Shown here: positions 47,460 through 60,877 of the stretch, one piece after another | Numbering within the stretch: position 1 is the first letter of the stretch | How the letters are laid out: each line of letters begins with the position of its first letter | Assembly (NCBI GenBank): GCA_018350325.1 | Contig: JAEVLN010000015.1 | Location: 1,322,008 to 1,386,007, forward strand | Length of the DNA stretch: 64,000 nt | Reading direction: 5' to 3' | From: Globodera rostochiensis | Taxonomy: Eukaryota > Nematoda > Chromadorea > Rhabditida > Heteroderidae | Notes under the pieces: model-generated | Seen by the model: the letters and a program-made list of their open reading frames with translations, nothing else | Told to the model about the DNA's origin: nothing | Databases searched by the model: none | Translations under genes and position numbers: made by a program

Positions 47460-49925
47460 AGACGTGCGATTCACTAATGACACCCACCGGATAACTCTCA
47501 AAATAGCAATTATTGCCGCTTTCATTGGCATTACTTCATTAACCTTCGCCCTCTTTTTGTGTGATGCCTCCTATTTTATGATTGTGTTCGCACGTAACCT
47601 CAAATGTGATTTTTGTATTTACAGTTTTTTGGGCCTATGTTTTTGTGGAAAAAAACGGTGCTTATGGACGATGTGTTGTAATTAATATTATAAATAAAAT
47701 CAAATTCTGTTAATTAAATTAATCATTATTCCCATCGTTTTGACCATCGCCGCAACTTGTTGCCTCGGGCAAAAACCATAAAATATAATTGAATCCCCCC
47801 CCCCCCTCAACTGCTTTGAAGGATGTTCTTCCACTTTTTGTGATTGCTTTATGAGCAGCAGCAGCAACATTCCTTGCGAGTGTGGGAAGGACGAAAGCGG
47901 AGGGGGGGGGGGGCTTATCCACGCCCCCCCCCGTCCCCATGGAATTTGTTTGATTGGTCCTCCTCCCCCAATTTGTTGCTCAACGTCATCATAATTCGGT
48001 GGCGGGCGCTGATGGCGCGCTCAGATAAGAGAATAAAAGACAATGTTTGAAGTGCGGATGCTTTTCCGGATCAATGAAACTGTCCGGATTACTGCTGATC
48101 AGCTTTTCGGAGCTCTGCTGGTGGATTCTCGATCACTGCCCCCCCCCCCCGGGGGCTGATCAAACAAACTTTCTCTGAGTGCGCACTTTTCTTCCGCTTC
48201 CATTATTGTGGTGAATGCTTTTAAGCGAATTAAAATGAAGGAAAACGGAAGGACAAAATGTGGGCGAAAAGGTGACCGAAGAGAGAGGCCGGGGGGGGGG
48301 ACGGAAGGCGGGGGCGGGGGGGGGGGACATAGGCCCCGCCCAACGAATAGTCCATCCCTTCGGGGGAGGCCTCCCCTCCCCCCCCCCTCCGCTCAACGGG
48401 GGGTTTTGCCTTCCCATTCATCCGACTAAATCCCATCATCCGACTCAATTTCCGCCCTTCATTAATTCGTCGTGTACCCCCCTCCCCCCCGACTTCCCCC
48501 CCATTCTAATCCCTCCCCCCCCCCGGCCATTGTTGGTCCCGGTTTACATTTAAAGACATTTTTCATATTCAAACGCTGTGAGGACGGGCCCGGGGGACAT
48601 CTTTAAACATCTCTTAGAGAAATTGTTTAATTATATAATTAGAAAATAAAAGGAATCTTCTTCCTCATTTTTTCCGAGAGTTCCTTGTCCGATTGGATTC
48701 TCTCTCTTTGAGGCACTCTAATTAATCCATCCATCTAAATGTCCATTTTGACCTCTAAACTGTGTTTTGTCCTTGGGCATTCATTCGTTCGCCGTTTCCT
48801 TCCGCCGTTTTACACATTTTTTGCACTCCGACGACTCCATTCTTGTGCCGATGGTTGGGTGAGATGATGATCCGTTTGTTGGGGTGCATTTTGCCCGTCT
48901 TTCTCGATGTCCTCATCTTTTGATTAGGCAATGTCCCCCCGGGGGTCTGCCGGACAACCCCCCCCCCTCCCCCCACATAACACAAATCTCAAAAACATTT
49001 CCCCTGTTTGCCCCCCCCCCCGAGACCACTTGCCCCCTTTGATTCCGCCGCCAACGCAAGGAATTTTGGGGTCATTATTCACTTTTAGACGAATTTGGGG
49101 ACTCCCCCCCCCGAGGGGCTTCGAGACCCCCGTGGGTGGCCTTGTCCGACAAGTCCACCAACCTGCGCGTCTCTTTGAAGAGTCCGACAAATTTTACCCG
49201 TCGATTTTTGTCCGTCTTCTTTTTGCCCTAAAATGGTTAAAAGAGAAAAGGGAAATTGGAAGGAAATTCACAAATTGTAGAGATTGTCCTCCCCCCCCCC
49301 CCACACACATTAGGCAAAAATAATTGGCCATCCAAAAGCTTTTGCATTTGGTTGGGTTGGCTCTTTCCAACTTTTCCCCCAATTTTTCACGCCTTTTTGC
49401 CCCCGTGGGGCTTTTTTTGTTCGTCGGTTTGTTTTGTTTGCTCAAACCGCCGTCTCTCCCAGCAGCCAATTTGTTTCTTCTCTTCCCCTCTTCTCACCTC
49501 CTTCTTCCTCATCCAATTCTTCTTCCATTAGTGGAAGAATTGGACTGAATTGGATGGATGGATGGGGGGGGGGAGGGGGGAATGGTCACGCGATGGTTGG
49601 GGGAGGGGGGGGGGGCTCTGTAAGGACGGACTGTTCGGTTCGTCCATTCCATTCGTCCCGTCCCGTCCATTGTCTTCGCCCATTCCCATCGTCCCCCCCC
49701 CAACAAATGCAATAAAACAATGCTTCCCAACAATTGCTGGTGATGAACATAATATCAAACAAACGGCGGCGGTTAATTAACAAAACCATTCGAATTTTCC
49801 TTTTTTTGATTGACTCTTTTGAAAGTGCCATTTCAATTCTCTCCAACTTTTTTGCCATCGATTTATTAAACTGTTTGTGCCTGCCGAATTTTGATTTGCG
49901 CGATGTGCCAACTTTTTGAAACAAA
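47460..49925. other. 2.4-kb gene-free region rich in poly-C/poly-G runs
   Basis: After the carrier 3' end there is no convincing exon. Homopolymer C or G runs of 8-12 bases recur, for example near 47798, 47903, 48136, 48292, 49014, 49296 and 49607. All long frames here translate these tracts into poly-Pro or poly-Gly and look spurious. Confidence 0.6.
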
Positions 49926-52900
49926 ATGCCTTTGACTTCCTTTGATCTTCAGTCAATGCGCCGCACCCGAAAACGGACGGCCAAAGAATCGCCGCCGCCC
50001 CGGGCGTCGGATGAATGCCGCACGGAACAAAGCGATGAAATGCGACTCCAACAACTTCACGACGGACTCACTTGGCCGGTGGAGGTAATTTTGAGTTGTT
50101 TTTTTGCAATTAGCGGCTTTTGGCACTTTTGCCCGAGGCAATCATTGAATGAATCGATCTTTGGCACTCGCATAAAAATATTAATTAATGACACAATATT
50201 ATCCAAACACAAAAACAACGCATTCATTTTGGCTGGAAATGTTCTTATGCCATCGATGGGATGGGATGGCATAAAAGAATGGGGGAGGGCATTCATTCCC
50301 TCAACAGAAAAGGCAAAGATGGCACCAAAAGGGACGAACATGGCGTCCCCTGGAGGCATATTTTCTGTATAAAAATATGAAAATTTAGCACCTTTTAATT
50401 AATTTACACTGTTTTTTCTCTTTCAGTGGTTCGGCACTTTTCCCATTCGAAAAGTGACGGCGGAGGATGTCGCCAAACGGCTGGACGCACTGCTTGAACT
50501 TGACGTGAGTGACGAAGGCGGCGGGGAACAACCGTCTTCGACAAGGGCAGCAGCACAACGGCGGCACGGCCGACGTGCACTTTTGCGCATCAGTGAGACG
50601 GCAGTGGAAGTGGTGGAGACGGACGACGCCGGACAAAAGGTGGGCGACTGACGCAACTGCTTGGTGGGGTTGGGGCAATTGGAACAGAAAATTCCTCCGG
50701 AAGAATGCAAAATTTTCTTATTTTTTTCCAAAAATCGAAAATATTCCCCCCCCCCATGCCCAATTTGGTGGCCGCCGTCTTCGGCGTGTCCATGGAAATT
50801 AAATTTAATTTGGGGGGTTTCCACTCGACCTTTTCTTTCCCTCCTCGGCCTTTGGCCCCCCCCCAAATCGGCCTAATCCCCCTCTCAAAAAGCATATAAT
50901 CATCGGCAGCAGGGCGACAGAGACAATCTTTTTTGGTTGGTAACGAAATAAAAACAAAGAAATCGAATCCCCATAAAATTTGGCCGAAAGAATTGGAAAT
51001 TGTTTAATTGGGACCGGGTAATTCGGGAATCCCGAATTTGGAGTTGTCGAATCAAATACAACCGCAGAAATCTCCTTAAAATCCCCCAAAGGCATGAAAT
51101 CCCCCCAAATTTGAATTCTCTTCACGCCCCCCCCCCATTATTTGTTTTGCATTTTTGCTCATTTTAATGCCATGAACTATCAAAAAATGGCGTTTTTTGA
51201 GCATTTATTTACGCAATAATCGGATTAATTCTTCACATTTCCCCAAAATGCGATAAATGAGGACGGCCGATGGATGACCTTAATCTTTCCTCCCCCCCCC
51301 CCCCCCCCCCCCGACGATTCGAGACAAGAAAATGTCAAAAGTCGAGAATTTTGTGTCTTGGGGAGCTAACACTCAATCAACAAAAAGTAAAAAGCCTCAA
51401 TAAAATTCTCGATTATAATTGACGCTTTTCTTGGCCCTCCGGGTTAAACTCTCGCAAATTTTGGGCTGTTTAAGTGACTGAAAACACTCCATCACTTCTC
51501 CTCCATTCATTCGTTCATTCTTCACATTTCGCGGCATCCATCCGATGGATTATTTGGCACAAAATTAGCATAAATCGAAACTTTCCATTTATTCGTTCAT
51601 TCGTTTCGGCTCAAATGCGAATTAAAGGGACAGAGGGAAATAAATGTCCGTTTTTGTCGAGAAATAATAATCCGATAATTCGGCGGACTATGGGAAAAAC
51701 TCTTTTTGGTTTGTTAACCCCCCCCCCCCCCCCCCCCGAGGCCCCCCCCTTTCCCCCGAGGACCTCCCCCCCCCCCCCCTCCCCCGAAGGCCCCCCCCCT
51801 TTCCCCCGAGGCCCCCCCTTTCCCCCGAGGACCTCCCCCCCCCCCCCTCCCCCGAAGGCCCCCCCCCTTTCCCCCGAGGCCCCCCCTTTCCCCCGAGGAC
51901 CTCCCCCCCCCCCCTCCCCCGAAGGCACCCCCCCTCTCCCCCGAGGACCTCCCCCCCCCCGAGGGGCAGCAAATTTGGGCTCACCGGAATCGGCCTTCTT
52001 CCAAAGTTAGGGCCGACTTTTTCCTTTTTCGGCTAAACGCGCGTTCATTTTCTTTCTGTCACCGTTTTTCCCCTCGCCCGCCGTTAATGCAAATCGTTAG
52101 TTATGCAAATCATTCAAATCGTTGGTAAATGCCTCCCATTTAGCCAATTTATGAAGCCAAATGAAATAAATGTCCTTATAATTAATATACAATTTTTGGG
52201 AATGGAAAGTTCAAATTACACAAAAATTAAAATGCTTTCAAATAAAAAAACAGACAAAAAATATATTTCAAACGATCGTTTGGCTTTAAACGCGATGCCT
52301 TTCAACTTCTTCCGGTTGTCCGTCCCAACGGCACTTTCGCTTGGCTTGACCCCGAAGGGCAAAAGCAAAGCCTCCGCCTCCGATGATGGCACATTCCCAC
52401 AACGTCAAGCCAATCCGCGGATTTGCCCATTCTTGACAAGCGCCAATTAGTGCCGACCTCAACTAATTTCCGCTCTTCATCACAGCACATTTTTGTGCGA
52501 GCTTGGGAGTGACGTTTTGTTGAGGAAATGTGAGAAGATCCCCCCGTCCCCCCCCCCCCGAAATGCATGCAAAAATTAGATGGTTTAACCATAGAAATGT
52601 CATCAAACGAAGTCGGAGAAAACCCATGCCATGCCGTACAATGGCACTTGACACTTTTTGAGGAACGAAAGCCAAGTTAAGAGGGCCATCCCCACAAAAA
52701 AGGGCCTCGAAGTGTTTGTCTTCCAATTCATCCCCCGAGGGGGGGGGGGGCTAAGTTTGTTCGATGGAAGGGGAAGCTTTTTTGGGTGCAAAATCGTTCA
52801 GTCATTCCAAAGTTTGGTCTTTAGGAGGAGGGAATGGCCCTTTCCTCTCCTCGTGCCATTGGATTCATTCATTGTTATCCCTCCCCCCATCCATCACTCC

Positions 52901-55900
52901 CCCCCCCCCTCCTTCCATTTCATCTCACTTAATCTGTCTCCGTCAATACGGTCAAATGACCCCCCCCCGTCTCCCCTCCGGCGCCTTCTCTCCTCCTACG
53001 AAATTGGCCTTCCCCCCCCCCCCCCCAACCATAAAGGGAGGGACCGACTTTTGGAGTAAATTATCCGGGGGATAAAGAGGGAGAGCAGTAAAAAGTGGGC
53101 AGAGCAATGACGGAATGCCGACAATTGGAACTCATTTAATGACTTTTTGCAATCAATGCCAACCTTCGGCTGAATACAAAACATTTTGATTTTGAATTGG
53201 TTGATTTGTCTTAAGGCGTTTTGGAGTTGTTGTTACTGTACCGATACTTTGGGGGTACTTTTCGCTGTGTTTGTCGTCGGCCTATCGGTTGAACTCTGTT
53301 AAAATGTCGGAAATCTGACCACTGAAATGTAATCCGATCCCGTAAATTCACCCCGGGGGATTGTCGGTGATCGGTGAGAAGGCAAATTCATTCGGGAATG
53401 AATCCAAAAACTGAACGCATTTTGTCCCCCACCTGTGGAGGAAATGATGCGCAAATGGGTCGAAGAGTAAATAAACAAAGGAAATGGAGCAGAGTTTTGG
53501 AACGGCAAACAGATACAAATACAAAGGTTTGGTTGCCCATTGAGTGGGGCGCGGGTTGGGTTGGTTGGTTTCCCGCTGCTGCTGAGACTGCTAGACAATG
53601 TTGGGGGGTTTCCCGCTGCTGCTGAGACTGCTAGACAATGTTGGGGGGTTTCCGCTGCTGCTGAGACTGCTAGACAATGTTGGGGGGTTTCCCGCTGCTG
53701 CTGAGACTGCTAGACAATGTTGGGGGGTTTCCCGCTGCTGCTGAGACTGCTAGACAATGTTGGGGGGTTTCCCGCTGCTGCTGAGACTGCTAGACAATGT
53801 TGGGGGGTTTCCGCTGCTGCTGAGACTGCTAGACAATGTTGGGGGGTTTCCGCTGCTGCTGAGACTGCTAGACAATGTTGGGGGGTTTCCCGCTGCTGCT
53901 GAGACTGCTAGACAATGTTGGGGGGTTTCCCGCTGCTGCTGAGACTGCTAGACAATGTTGGGGGGGGGGGGGGGGTCCTGCTGCTGCTATCCCCTCCCCC
54001 GACCTAACGGAAAAACGGAAAATGACATGACCAGCCTCATCGGCACAACCTCGGGAATTCCCCCCCCCCATTCCATCAGCCACCACCACAACATTCGTCC
54101 CCCTCAATTAATCTTTTCTTTCATCGTCGTCCATCTCCCTCCCCCCTCCCCCCCCCCGCCGATGTCCCTCAATTTCAAATTGCGCAGCATAAAGGGCGAA
54201 TAATGTAATGTCAGCCAACAGATGTCGACAGTGTCCTTTTGGCCTTGTTGCGATTCTTCGCCCCCCCCCCCAAACACTTTCATCCTTCCGTTTAATTGAC
54301 TTCCCCCTCCCCCCCCCGTCCACCTGCTGACATTCTTTGCATCCGGCGGATGGGAGGGGGGGGGGGGAGGGGAGAATGGTTTTCCGTCCATTTCTTCCGC
54401 GCTGACCTCCGCCGTTTTTGTCCGAAATGCAATGAATTGAAATATGAAAGTCTTAAAATTATAAAATTGGTTAAAAAGTTCAAAATAAAGTTGATCGAAT
54501 GATTCTTTGACTGTCGTTTGGGGTTTATTCATTCATTCAACAATTAATTATTACATTATTCTGCATTCGCCGGTCGGCCGAATGCATTCCCGAACATCGC
54601 ATCCTCATCAATCCATCCATTCCCGTCGTCACATTTCTGACGCGGGGGGGGGGGAATATTTTTGAATATTTTAATTCTCGCCATCCCCAGGAGGGCATTT
54701 TATTGGAGGTGCATTATTAATAGATCGGTCGGGGGACGGAAGAGGAAAGGCTCATCATTTTCATTGTGCACAGAAAAAGCATTCCAAAACAGTGGCAATT
54801 CAAATTTATTTTTATGTCCGGAGGGGGTAAATAAACAAAAGGAATTTTATCCCAAAAATCAAAAGCAAAAAATATTTGTCTGGACACGTTTGAATTGCAA
54901 AATGTGCTCAATTGGCAGACGCCGTCGCTGCTGCTCAGCCACCAACTGCGCAAAGTTTGCTGCGCGGTGTGTCGCGTGCAGACCGCGCAATTGGCGTACA
55001 TCACGCGCGAGCAGCACTCCCACTACGGGCACCACGTGCCGGGCCGCAAGCAGTGCCACGCGTTTCGTGCTGGCACGCCGCTTCACGCGCAGCAAATCCA
55101 AACGGCACTCGCTGACGCATTCCGACAGCAACAACGTAACGACGACGACGATGTGAAGATGGCGATGATGCCGAATGGCGGTGACATGCCGAACTGCCCG
55201 ATCGGAGGGCCCCACCACCACCACCAAGACAATGCCAATGACGGGACCATGCTGATGACATGGCAGCCTCCGGCGGACAGCGGCGCCAATCCCTTGTCCA
55301 CACTGCCGCCGGCAAGCTTCTCTTCCGCTGTTGCACTGCCCGAAGTGAATGGCACGAGAGAAAACGCGCTGCTGACCACTCCACTCAAACGGGTAAATAA
55401 ATGCTTAGACGACCACCACAACTTCAAGACTGTGCCAACACTTTTTTGAAGGGCACACCGTCGCCTTTCTCTTCCCAAATGCGTCTTTCGTCGTCGTCGC
55501 TGCTCCAACGCATTTTTGGCGGAGGTTCCGCAACGCCGAAGAAACAACTGAGCGTTGCCGCCGCGTGCAGTCCGGCAAAGAAAATGATGACGCCAAGCAC
55601 AATCGGTGGGTTCGGTTGGGAAAGACATTGATTGGATCTGTCGATCGGCTTCGAGACGGACGGGACTCCCGTCGTCGACGGGTTTGAGACAGACGAAGTT
55701 CCGTCATCGACCGGGTTCGAGACGGACGGAGTTCCGTCGTTGACCGAGTTCGGAAGGACGGACTTCCGTCGTTGACCGAGTTCGAGACGGACCCGTCGTT
55801 GATCGGGTTCGGGACGGACGGACTCTGATCACCCAGCTGTGCACCGCCATACGTTTTGTTTTTTTGCTTACAGGCTTCCGTTTTCGAAAACCGCGTTGGC

Positions 55901-57317
55901 CTCTGACGCCTTTTCGCTCCTCAACTGCGTCCGTAACAACGCCAAAATGTGCCGCCGGTCAATCGCCGCAAAGCCTTCGATGGCATGCGCCCTCACCGGC
56001 AACGGCCGCGGAAGCCCCGGCGGAAAGCCCCAAAGTGAGATAATTGTGGTTAATTGGGGGGCATTTCCGTTAAAGTTTCCCTTAATTAGGTAATTGTCCT
56101 CCTCCCTCTCTTTGCATAACATTTTCCATTCACCAAAAAATTGTATGCGCAATTCGTTTACACAAATTCGTCGACGACTTTGACCTTTCGTCCCCTCCAT
56201 TTTATCTGATCAGTTCGCTTTCCCACTACAAATTTTATGTGTTCCTGCGAAAGTGTACAAACAAATAAAAAAACTTTCACCAGATTCCATCAATCAAAAT
56301 CACTCAATCAGTCGTTAAAACTTCAAATCTTTGCCCTCTTCCAATTGGTTGATTTTGGTGTGTTTAAAATACGGAGAAAATGCCACACAATATTTATAAA
56401 ACAGAAGGCGGACGAGAGTGAAATGTCTCGACAACCCCATGTCGCCAAGGTGGACGAGCAGTTGGTGTACGACGACAGAATGTGGGATAAATTCCATTCC
56501 AAATTCAACAATAAAAATCGTTTCGCTTTTCAGCAAAGAATGGATTTATCCGATGGACGCGGGCGCAGTGCTGGAGGAGCTGCAGAGATTGGCCTATTTC
56601 TGCAGGCCGCAGGAAAAGTGGGGAGGCACACTTTTGCACATTTTACGCGTCCCGTCATCCGCGAACATTTTTCAGAGAAATTGTAATGGCCCATCTGCGC
56701 GCGATGCCCGCAGGGCACTTCACGCTGCGACTGTCCGGCACCAGAAGAAGGTCGGGACGGGGAGAAGAAGCAGTGCATGCAACACAACCATTTCCCATTC
56801 CCATGGCTTCTTCAAATTCTCTGAGAATAATTTGCCCCCTTCTTCAGATGTTTGGCGCTGACCATTCGCGTGGAGAAAGACGAGAAGAACCCAAAAGGCA
56901 TTGCGCATTATTTGGTGTTGCGCAATGAGCACGGATTCCGAATTAAAGTGCTGCAGGCTATCACTAACGCTTTTGCAACAAAACATTTTATACCCCCCCC
57001 CCCCGAATTTTAGGGCTCCAAACGCTACTTTCAGTCACTGCCCATGTTGATCACCCACCACTCCGTTATGACCGAGCAATTGCCGTGCCGTCTTCTGCTT
57101 TCCGACTGGCGATGGACGAGGCAGTTCAATGACAACTCCATTTTCTCGTTCACAAAACATTTCGTTCTCTCTTAGGGATGAAACACACCGGCGACGTCAG
57201 AGCAGCGGAGGCAGTACATTGGCAGTGCTGAGGGCACGGGAAGAGGACAACGGGAACACGACGAACACGGTGCCGAACCCGAAAATGCAACAATCGCTAA
57301 AAACATTTTGGTTTTGA
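49926..57317 (+). CDS. PTB-SH2 adaptor protein (SHC-like layout)
   Basis: Eleven exons: 49926-50084, 50427-50639, 54919-55392, 55452-55605, 55874-56034, 56405-56466, 56534-56617, 56676-56750, 56848-56947, 57014-57123 and 57176-57317. The product is 577 aa. Residues about 50-205 look like a PTB domain: PVEWFGTFPI, RALLRISETAVEVV, LLSHQLRKVCCAVCR, AYITRE, KQCHAF and QIQTALADAF. A Pro/Ser-rich linker follows. Residues about 408-525 read as a divergent SH2 domain: PAGHFTLRLSGTR, IAHYLVLRNEHGFRIK and RYFQSLPMLITHH. The SH2 arginine is the R of TLRLSG. PTB before SH2 is the order in SHC adaptors of receptor tyrosine kinase signalling, but close identity to SHC was not seen. Exons 2 and 3 are separated by a 4.3-kb intron. 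The start may instead be the ATG at 49956, after CTTCAG. Confidence 0.7.
51718..51962. repeat. C-rich minisatellite
   Basis: Nearly pure pyrimidine on the plus strand apart from GAGG/GAAGG islands. Units of about 60 bases built from CCCCCGAGGACCTCCCCCCC and CCCCCGAAGGCCCCCCCTTT repeat roughly four times. The complementary strand is G-rich and could form quadruplexes. Confidence 0.85.
53568..53972. repeat. minisatellite, 10 copies of a 39-40 bp unit
   Basis: The unit GTTTCCCGCTGCTGCTGAGA followed by CTGCTAGACAATGTTGGGGG is repeated ten times head to tail. Copies differ almost only in CC versus CCC after TTT. The array ends in a G run of about 17. It lies in the 4.3-kb intron of the PTB-SH2 gene. 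Confidence 0.95.
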
Positions 57318-57625
57318 GATTCGATGGCGAAGGGACGCCCTGTCGGCAATGGCACGAACACAAAACGGACACCGGACGAACTCGTCCACTCTGATGTCAT
57401 CACAATCCTCCACCATTCTATCCGCCTGAATGCTTTAATACAACTGTTCAATTTGTTACGGAAATCCCTAACTATGAGAGCCCAAATGATCGGATTTATG
57501 CAAAATCTGTTTCTGAATTTATACACAAAACCGGCGCTTTATAATATGCACAAAAACAACCATAATAAATTATACCCAATTTGTTAAAAAATAAAAAAAA
57601 TGGCAGGAATAAACTTATAGTCTGA

Positions 57626-60600
57626 TTAGGCCTTCAAAATCTTCAGTTTTGCGCTGATCTGCTCACGAGAAAAGTCGCTTCTCAAGTGCAAAGTGCGTCG
57701 AACATCGTTAAGGGAAATGCTGACGCCGGGTAACACCCCAGTAGAGGAGTGACTCGTCTCCTGCAGGTGCTGAATGAACTCGACAGCTTCGTCGAGACTT
57801 TCCGTGTTGAGCAGTGCGATCATCTAAATTGACATTTGGGGAAAATAAGACTATTCTATTATGAAATTGTAACAGTTTACGATAAACCAACAAATTTCTC
57901 CTAAAACAAAATTCTCTGTTCGGACCTGGGAAAGTCGAGTGCACTTCTCGCGCACATTCCACCCGGCCAACGAAGTCAGATACGAGCTGAGCTCGCGAAA
58001 CTCTTTGTCCAATTGCAGCGCGCCCAACCGATTGAAAGTGCACTTGAACACCACCCGCTCCAGCTGCTGCACACATTCAGTTGACATGCTGACGAGAAGC
58101 ATCTGAAAATTGCGTTAAAATTTTAATGATGGCCGCAAAAACCCCACCTGATAATTATCGGGCACCAACAACGCCTCGAACTGGGCCACCAGCCGATCAA
58201 GCTGTACCACAAACTGAGACATGAACGGATCATTGAGCTCGAACTCCGCCAATTGGTCGTCGTTCAGAGAGTGGGGTATCTCCAGAAAGGCTTCCGCCGC
58301 GGACTTTAATTTGGGTCGGAACATTGCCTCGCACAACTTCCCTATGCCGAGATTTGCATGTTGCTCCAACCGGCGAGCAAAATCGTCAAACTGAGACATG
58401 GCATTGTCCAACTTTTTGTTGTCATTCGCAGAAATCTGAAAAAGAAGACCAACTGAAACATTGGGAGGCAATGTTTTGGACAACAAAGTTTTCCCCATTT
58501 TTTTGCCTATTAAAGCTTGTACTAACACCAAACAACCTGAGCTAAATTTTTGTGGAAATCCCCGGACAGTCCGGACTTCAGCGTATTGACACATTCAATC
58601 GATGAACGCAAGTTGTTCAGCGTTGTCAGAAAAACACTCCGTTGCCTCTCCAAACCGCCAACAACTTCACCCTTTCCATGCATCACATTTTGCGCTGTTT
58701 GATAGGCACTTTCGGCACTCCATCCAGTGGAAGGGTAGCCGGACTACGAGTGAAAAAATTGTATTGCTAAATGCTGAAAGCAACAGAAAGGCACCTTAAT
58801 GGGTGTGCTGATGTACTTGAGGAACTCGGTCTCCAATAGCGTGGCACCGTTGTTGAGCATTGCACAGACACAATCCACAGACGAGGAGCTGATAGAGCGA
58901 CGAATGCTTTTGCGGACAACAAAAAAAACGTCGTCCAACAGAGAGCTTGTGAGCGCGCCCTCCTCCACGTCGTCCATGTCGATGGCTTTCCTCACAGATT
59001 GCGTCATGTAAAACTGCTCAATGAGCACATATTTGCCCAACAGCTCCTGAAAGAATATCGCAATAATAAATGGGAGAGAGTTGGGTCGCTATTCAACTAC
59101 GCTTTATAGTGTTGGTCATCTACCTGCATTTTTGTGCTGAGTCCAGATCGGTTCAGCACCGCATCCAGCTTCATCGCGTGCTCTTCTCGCTGTTTGCGCA
59201 TCCTTTCGACATGTCCTCGACGTTGTTGTTCATCTTCAAATTCGTCCGTCGCTTCATCTGGTGCCTCTAACGGCTCCGCTTCCTCCACCATGCGACGTTC
59301 AACAGCACTTTTTTCACGTTGATTCTGCGATTCGTCCAATGTTTTGTCAACCGTTTCAATGGGCGGCCGACATAAGCGTCGCCGGAGAAAGCGCCAAAAC
59401 AGTTCGGCACGGGTGTGCATCAGAGTGACCTCCGACAGCAGCAAGTCAAGCTCAATAGCGTCAACACCGGCTGCAGAACTTTGCTGGGTTTGGGATGCAG
59501 CGGTGACCGTTGGACGAACACAATCAGTCAAACTGGACACCTTAAATTAATTATTTTACCTTCGAAAATTAATTCAATAATATTGAAAAAGCAACCTGTC
59601 GTGCCTTCTCCTCAAAATGTCTTCGCTGAATGAATGCGCTCATTACTCGGCCACATTGCTTGTCACATTCGGGCTGTATCATTTCAATGAGCGTCAACAA
59701 TTTGTCGGGCCCATAAGAAGATTCAATGATTGGTTGGTGAAGTTCAATTATGCGGGCAATGCCCTCAAAAATCATCGTCAGTGTGTCCGCATAAAGCACA
59801 TTCTTGCGCTTGTCGTCAGTTCCGCCAGCCTAAAATAAAGAACAGATAAATTATATTTTGTTTTTTTTTGAAAAAACAATATCGAAACGTACAACCCAAA
59901 CACAACCTGCATTATGCGATAGTTTTGTTCACCGAGTGCCTCAATTTGGTTGCAAAGATGCGCCCCGAACCGTTGCAGTCCGCTATTATGTTCGTTGATG
60001 AGCGGAAAGAGTTTGAAGAAACGCTCCATGGACGCCACGTCTCCGGCAGTGCGCGCCTCGTCAAAGCGTTGTTCGATGATACGCTTTAATTCATTGGTCG
60101 CATTTCTCAGAATTTCGTAGCAATTTTTCACGGAGTAGCCGGCATCTATAAAACGAATAACAATTGGATAATGAAGCTTCCAATTAAAAGTTTCTGTTTT
60201 CCCGGGCCCATCAAACCCAACCTTTGCTCTCCCGATGGTCGCCCATTTTGAAGACGGCCGTGTCCAACGTGAGGAAACGATGGATGTGTCGGGCCGCCTC
60301 CTCGTATTTGTCCGCTCGTATCGCTTCCTGCACGCCACTTGCGCAGGTGCCGAGATCTCTCAGGTCATTCACTCGCTGCAAACATTCAACCACACGACTC
60401 TTGCCGAGGTCCAGCGCGGCAACTCGGCACGAAATGTTTTGAGCCAAACCGGAAACCGAATCGAGCGAATTGGCCAATTGTCGAGCATTCGATTCAACAC
60501 GTTCAAACTCGGCATTAATGCGAGCGACTGACTGATCAAACAGACGTTGAAAATTGCCCGTTCCTGAAATTAATCGGTAATTGATGAATATCAATTTGGT

Positions 60601-60877
60601 GGGGAAAGAAACGCTTCTCAACAATTTTAAAAAAACGGCGAATTTTCAAGCATTATTTTAACAAACCTAAATGTTTCTCTGTTTTGCGTAGTTCATCCTT
60701 AATTCGTGCTAATATCTCCTCCTCCTCTTGTCGTGCCATTTGTAGTTCAGTGCGGATTTCGTTTATCTGCTCCTCAAAACCAGGAATAGGCTTGAGTGTT
60801 TGGCCGTGCTCACTGGTTTCTTCATCGTCCGGCCCCCATTGCAGCTTCACTGTTGTTGTTTCATTAATAACATCCAT
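57626..60877 (-). CDS. cogc-4: conserved oligomeric Golgi complex subunit 4
   Basis: Ten exons: 60667-60877, 60222-60563, 59907-60145, 59596-59829, 59124-59540, 58795-59046, 58537-58743, 58148-58435, 57926-58102 and 57626-57823. The product is 854 aa (human COG4 is 785). Family blocks appear in order: SGLAQNISCRVAALDLGKSR, MERFFKLFPLINEHNSGLQR, TLTMIFEGIARIIELHQPII, SEVTLMHTRAELFWRFLRRR, TSSLLDDVFFVVRKSIRR, FKCTFNRLGALQLDKEFREL and LRSDFSREQISAKL. COG4 belongs to lobe A of the COG tether, which docks retrograde vesicles at the Golgi. An N-terminal coiled coil and an acidic insert in exon 5 account for the extra length. All introns are GT-AG. Confidence 0.96.

Larger units (their letters stand above)
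50640..54918 (+). other. 4.3-kb intron with homopolymer tracts and minisatellites
   Basis: This is the intron between exons 2 and 3 of the PTB-SH2 gene. It is about 80 times the typical intron length here. It carries many C or G runs (22 bases at about 51291, 21 at about 51718, 13 at about 53012), two minisatellites and no recognised gene. Confidence 0.6.

Noticed and set aside
51474..52010. 178-codon Pro-rich ORF (and Gly-rich ORFs on the other strand)
   Set aside because: Translation of a C-rich minisatellite inside an intron; no conserved segment.
53717..53942. Two 61-codon ORFs with repeated AAAETARQCWGVS/LLLRLLDNVGGFP peptides
   Set aside because: They arise from the ten-copy 40-base minisatellite, not from a gene.
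53568..53972. Possible CRISPR array
   Set aside because: Repeats are directly adjacent with no unique spacers, and the genome is eukaryotic.
56611..56675. GC-AG intron option (donor at 56605) in the SH2 region
   Set aside because: A GT donor at 56618 keeps the same phase, so the GC site is not required.
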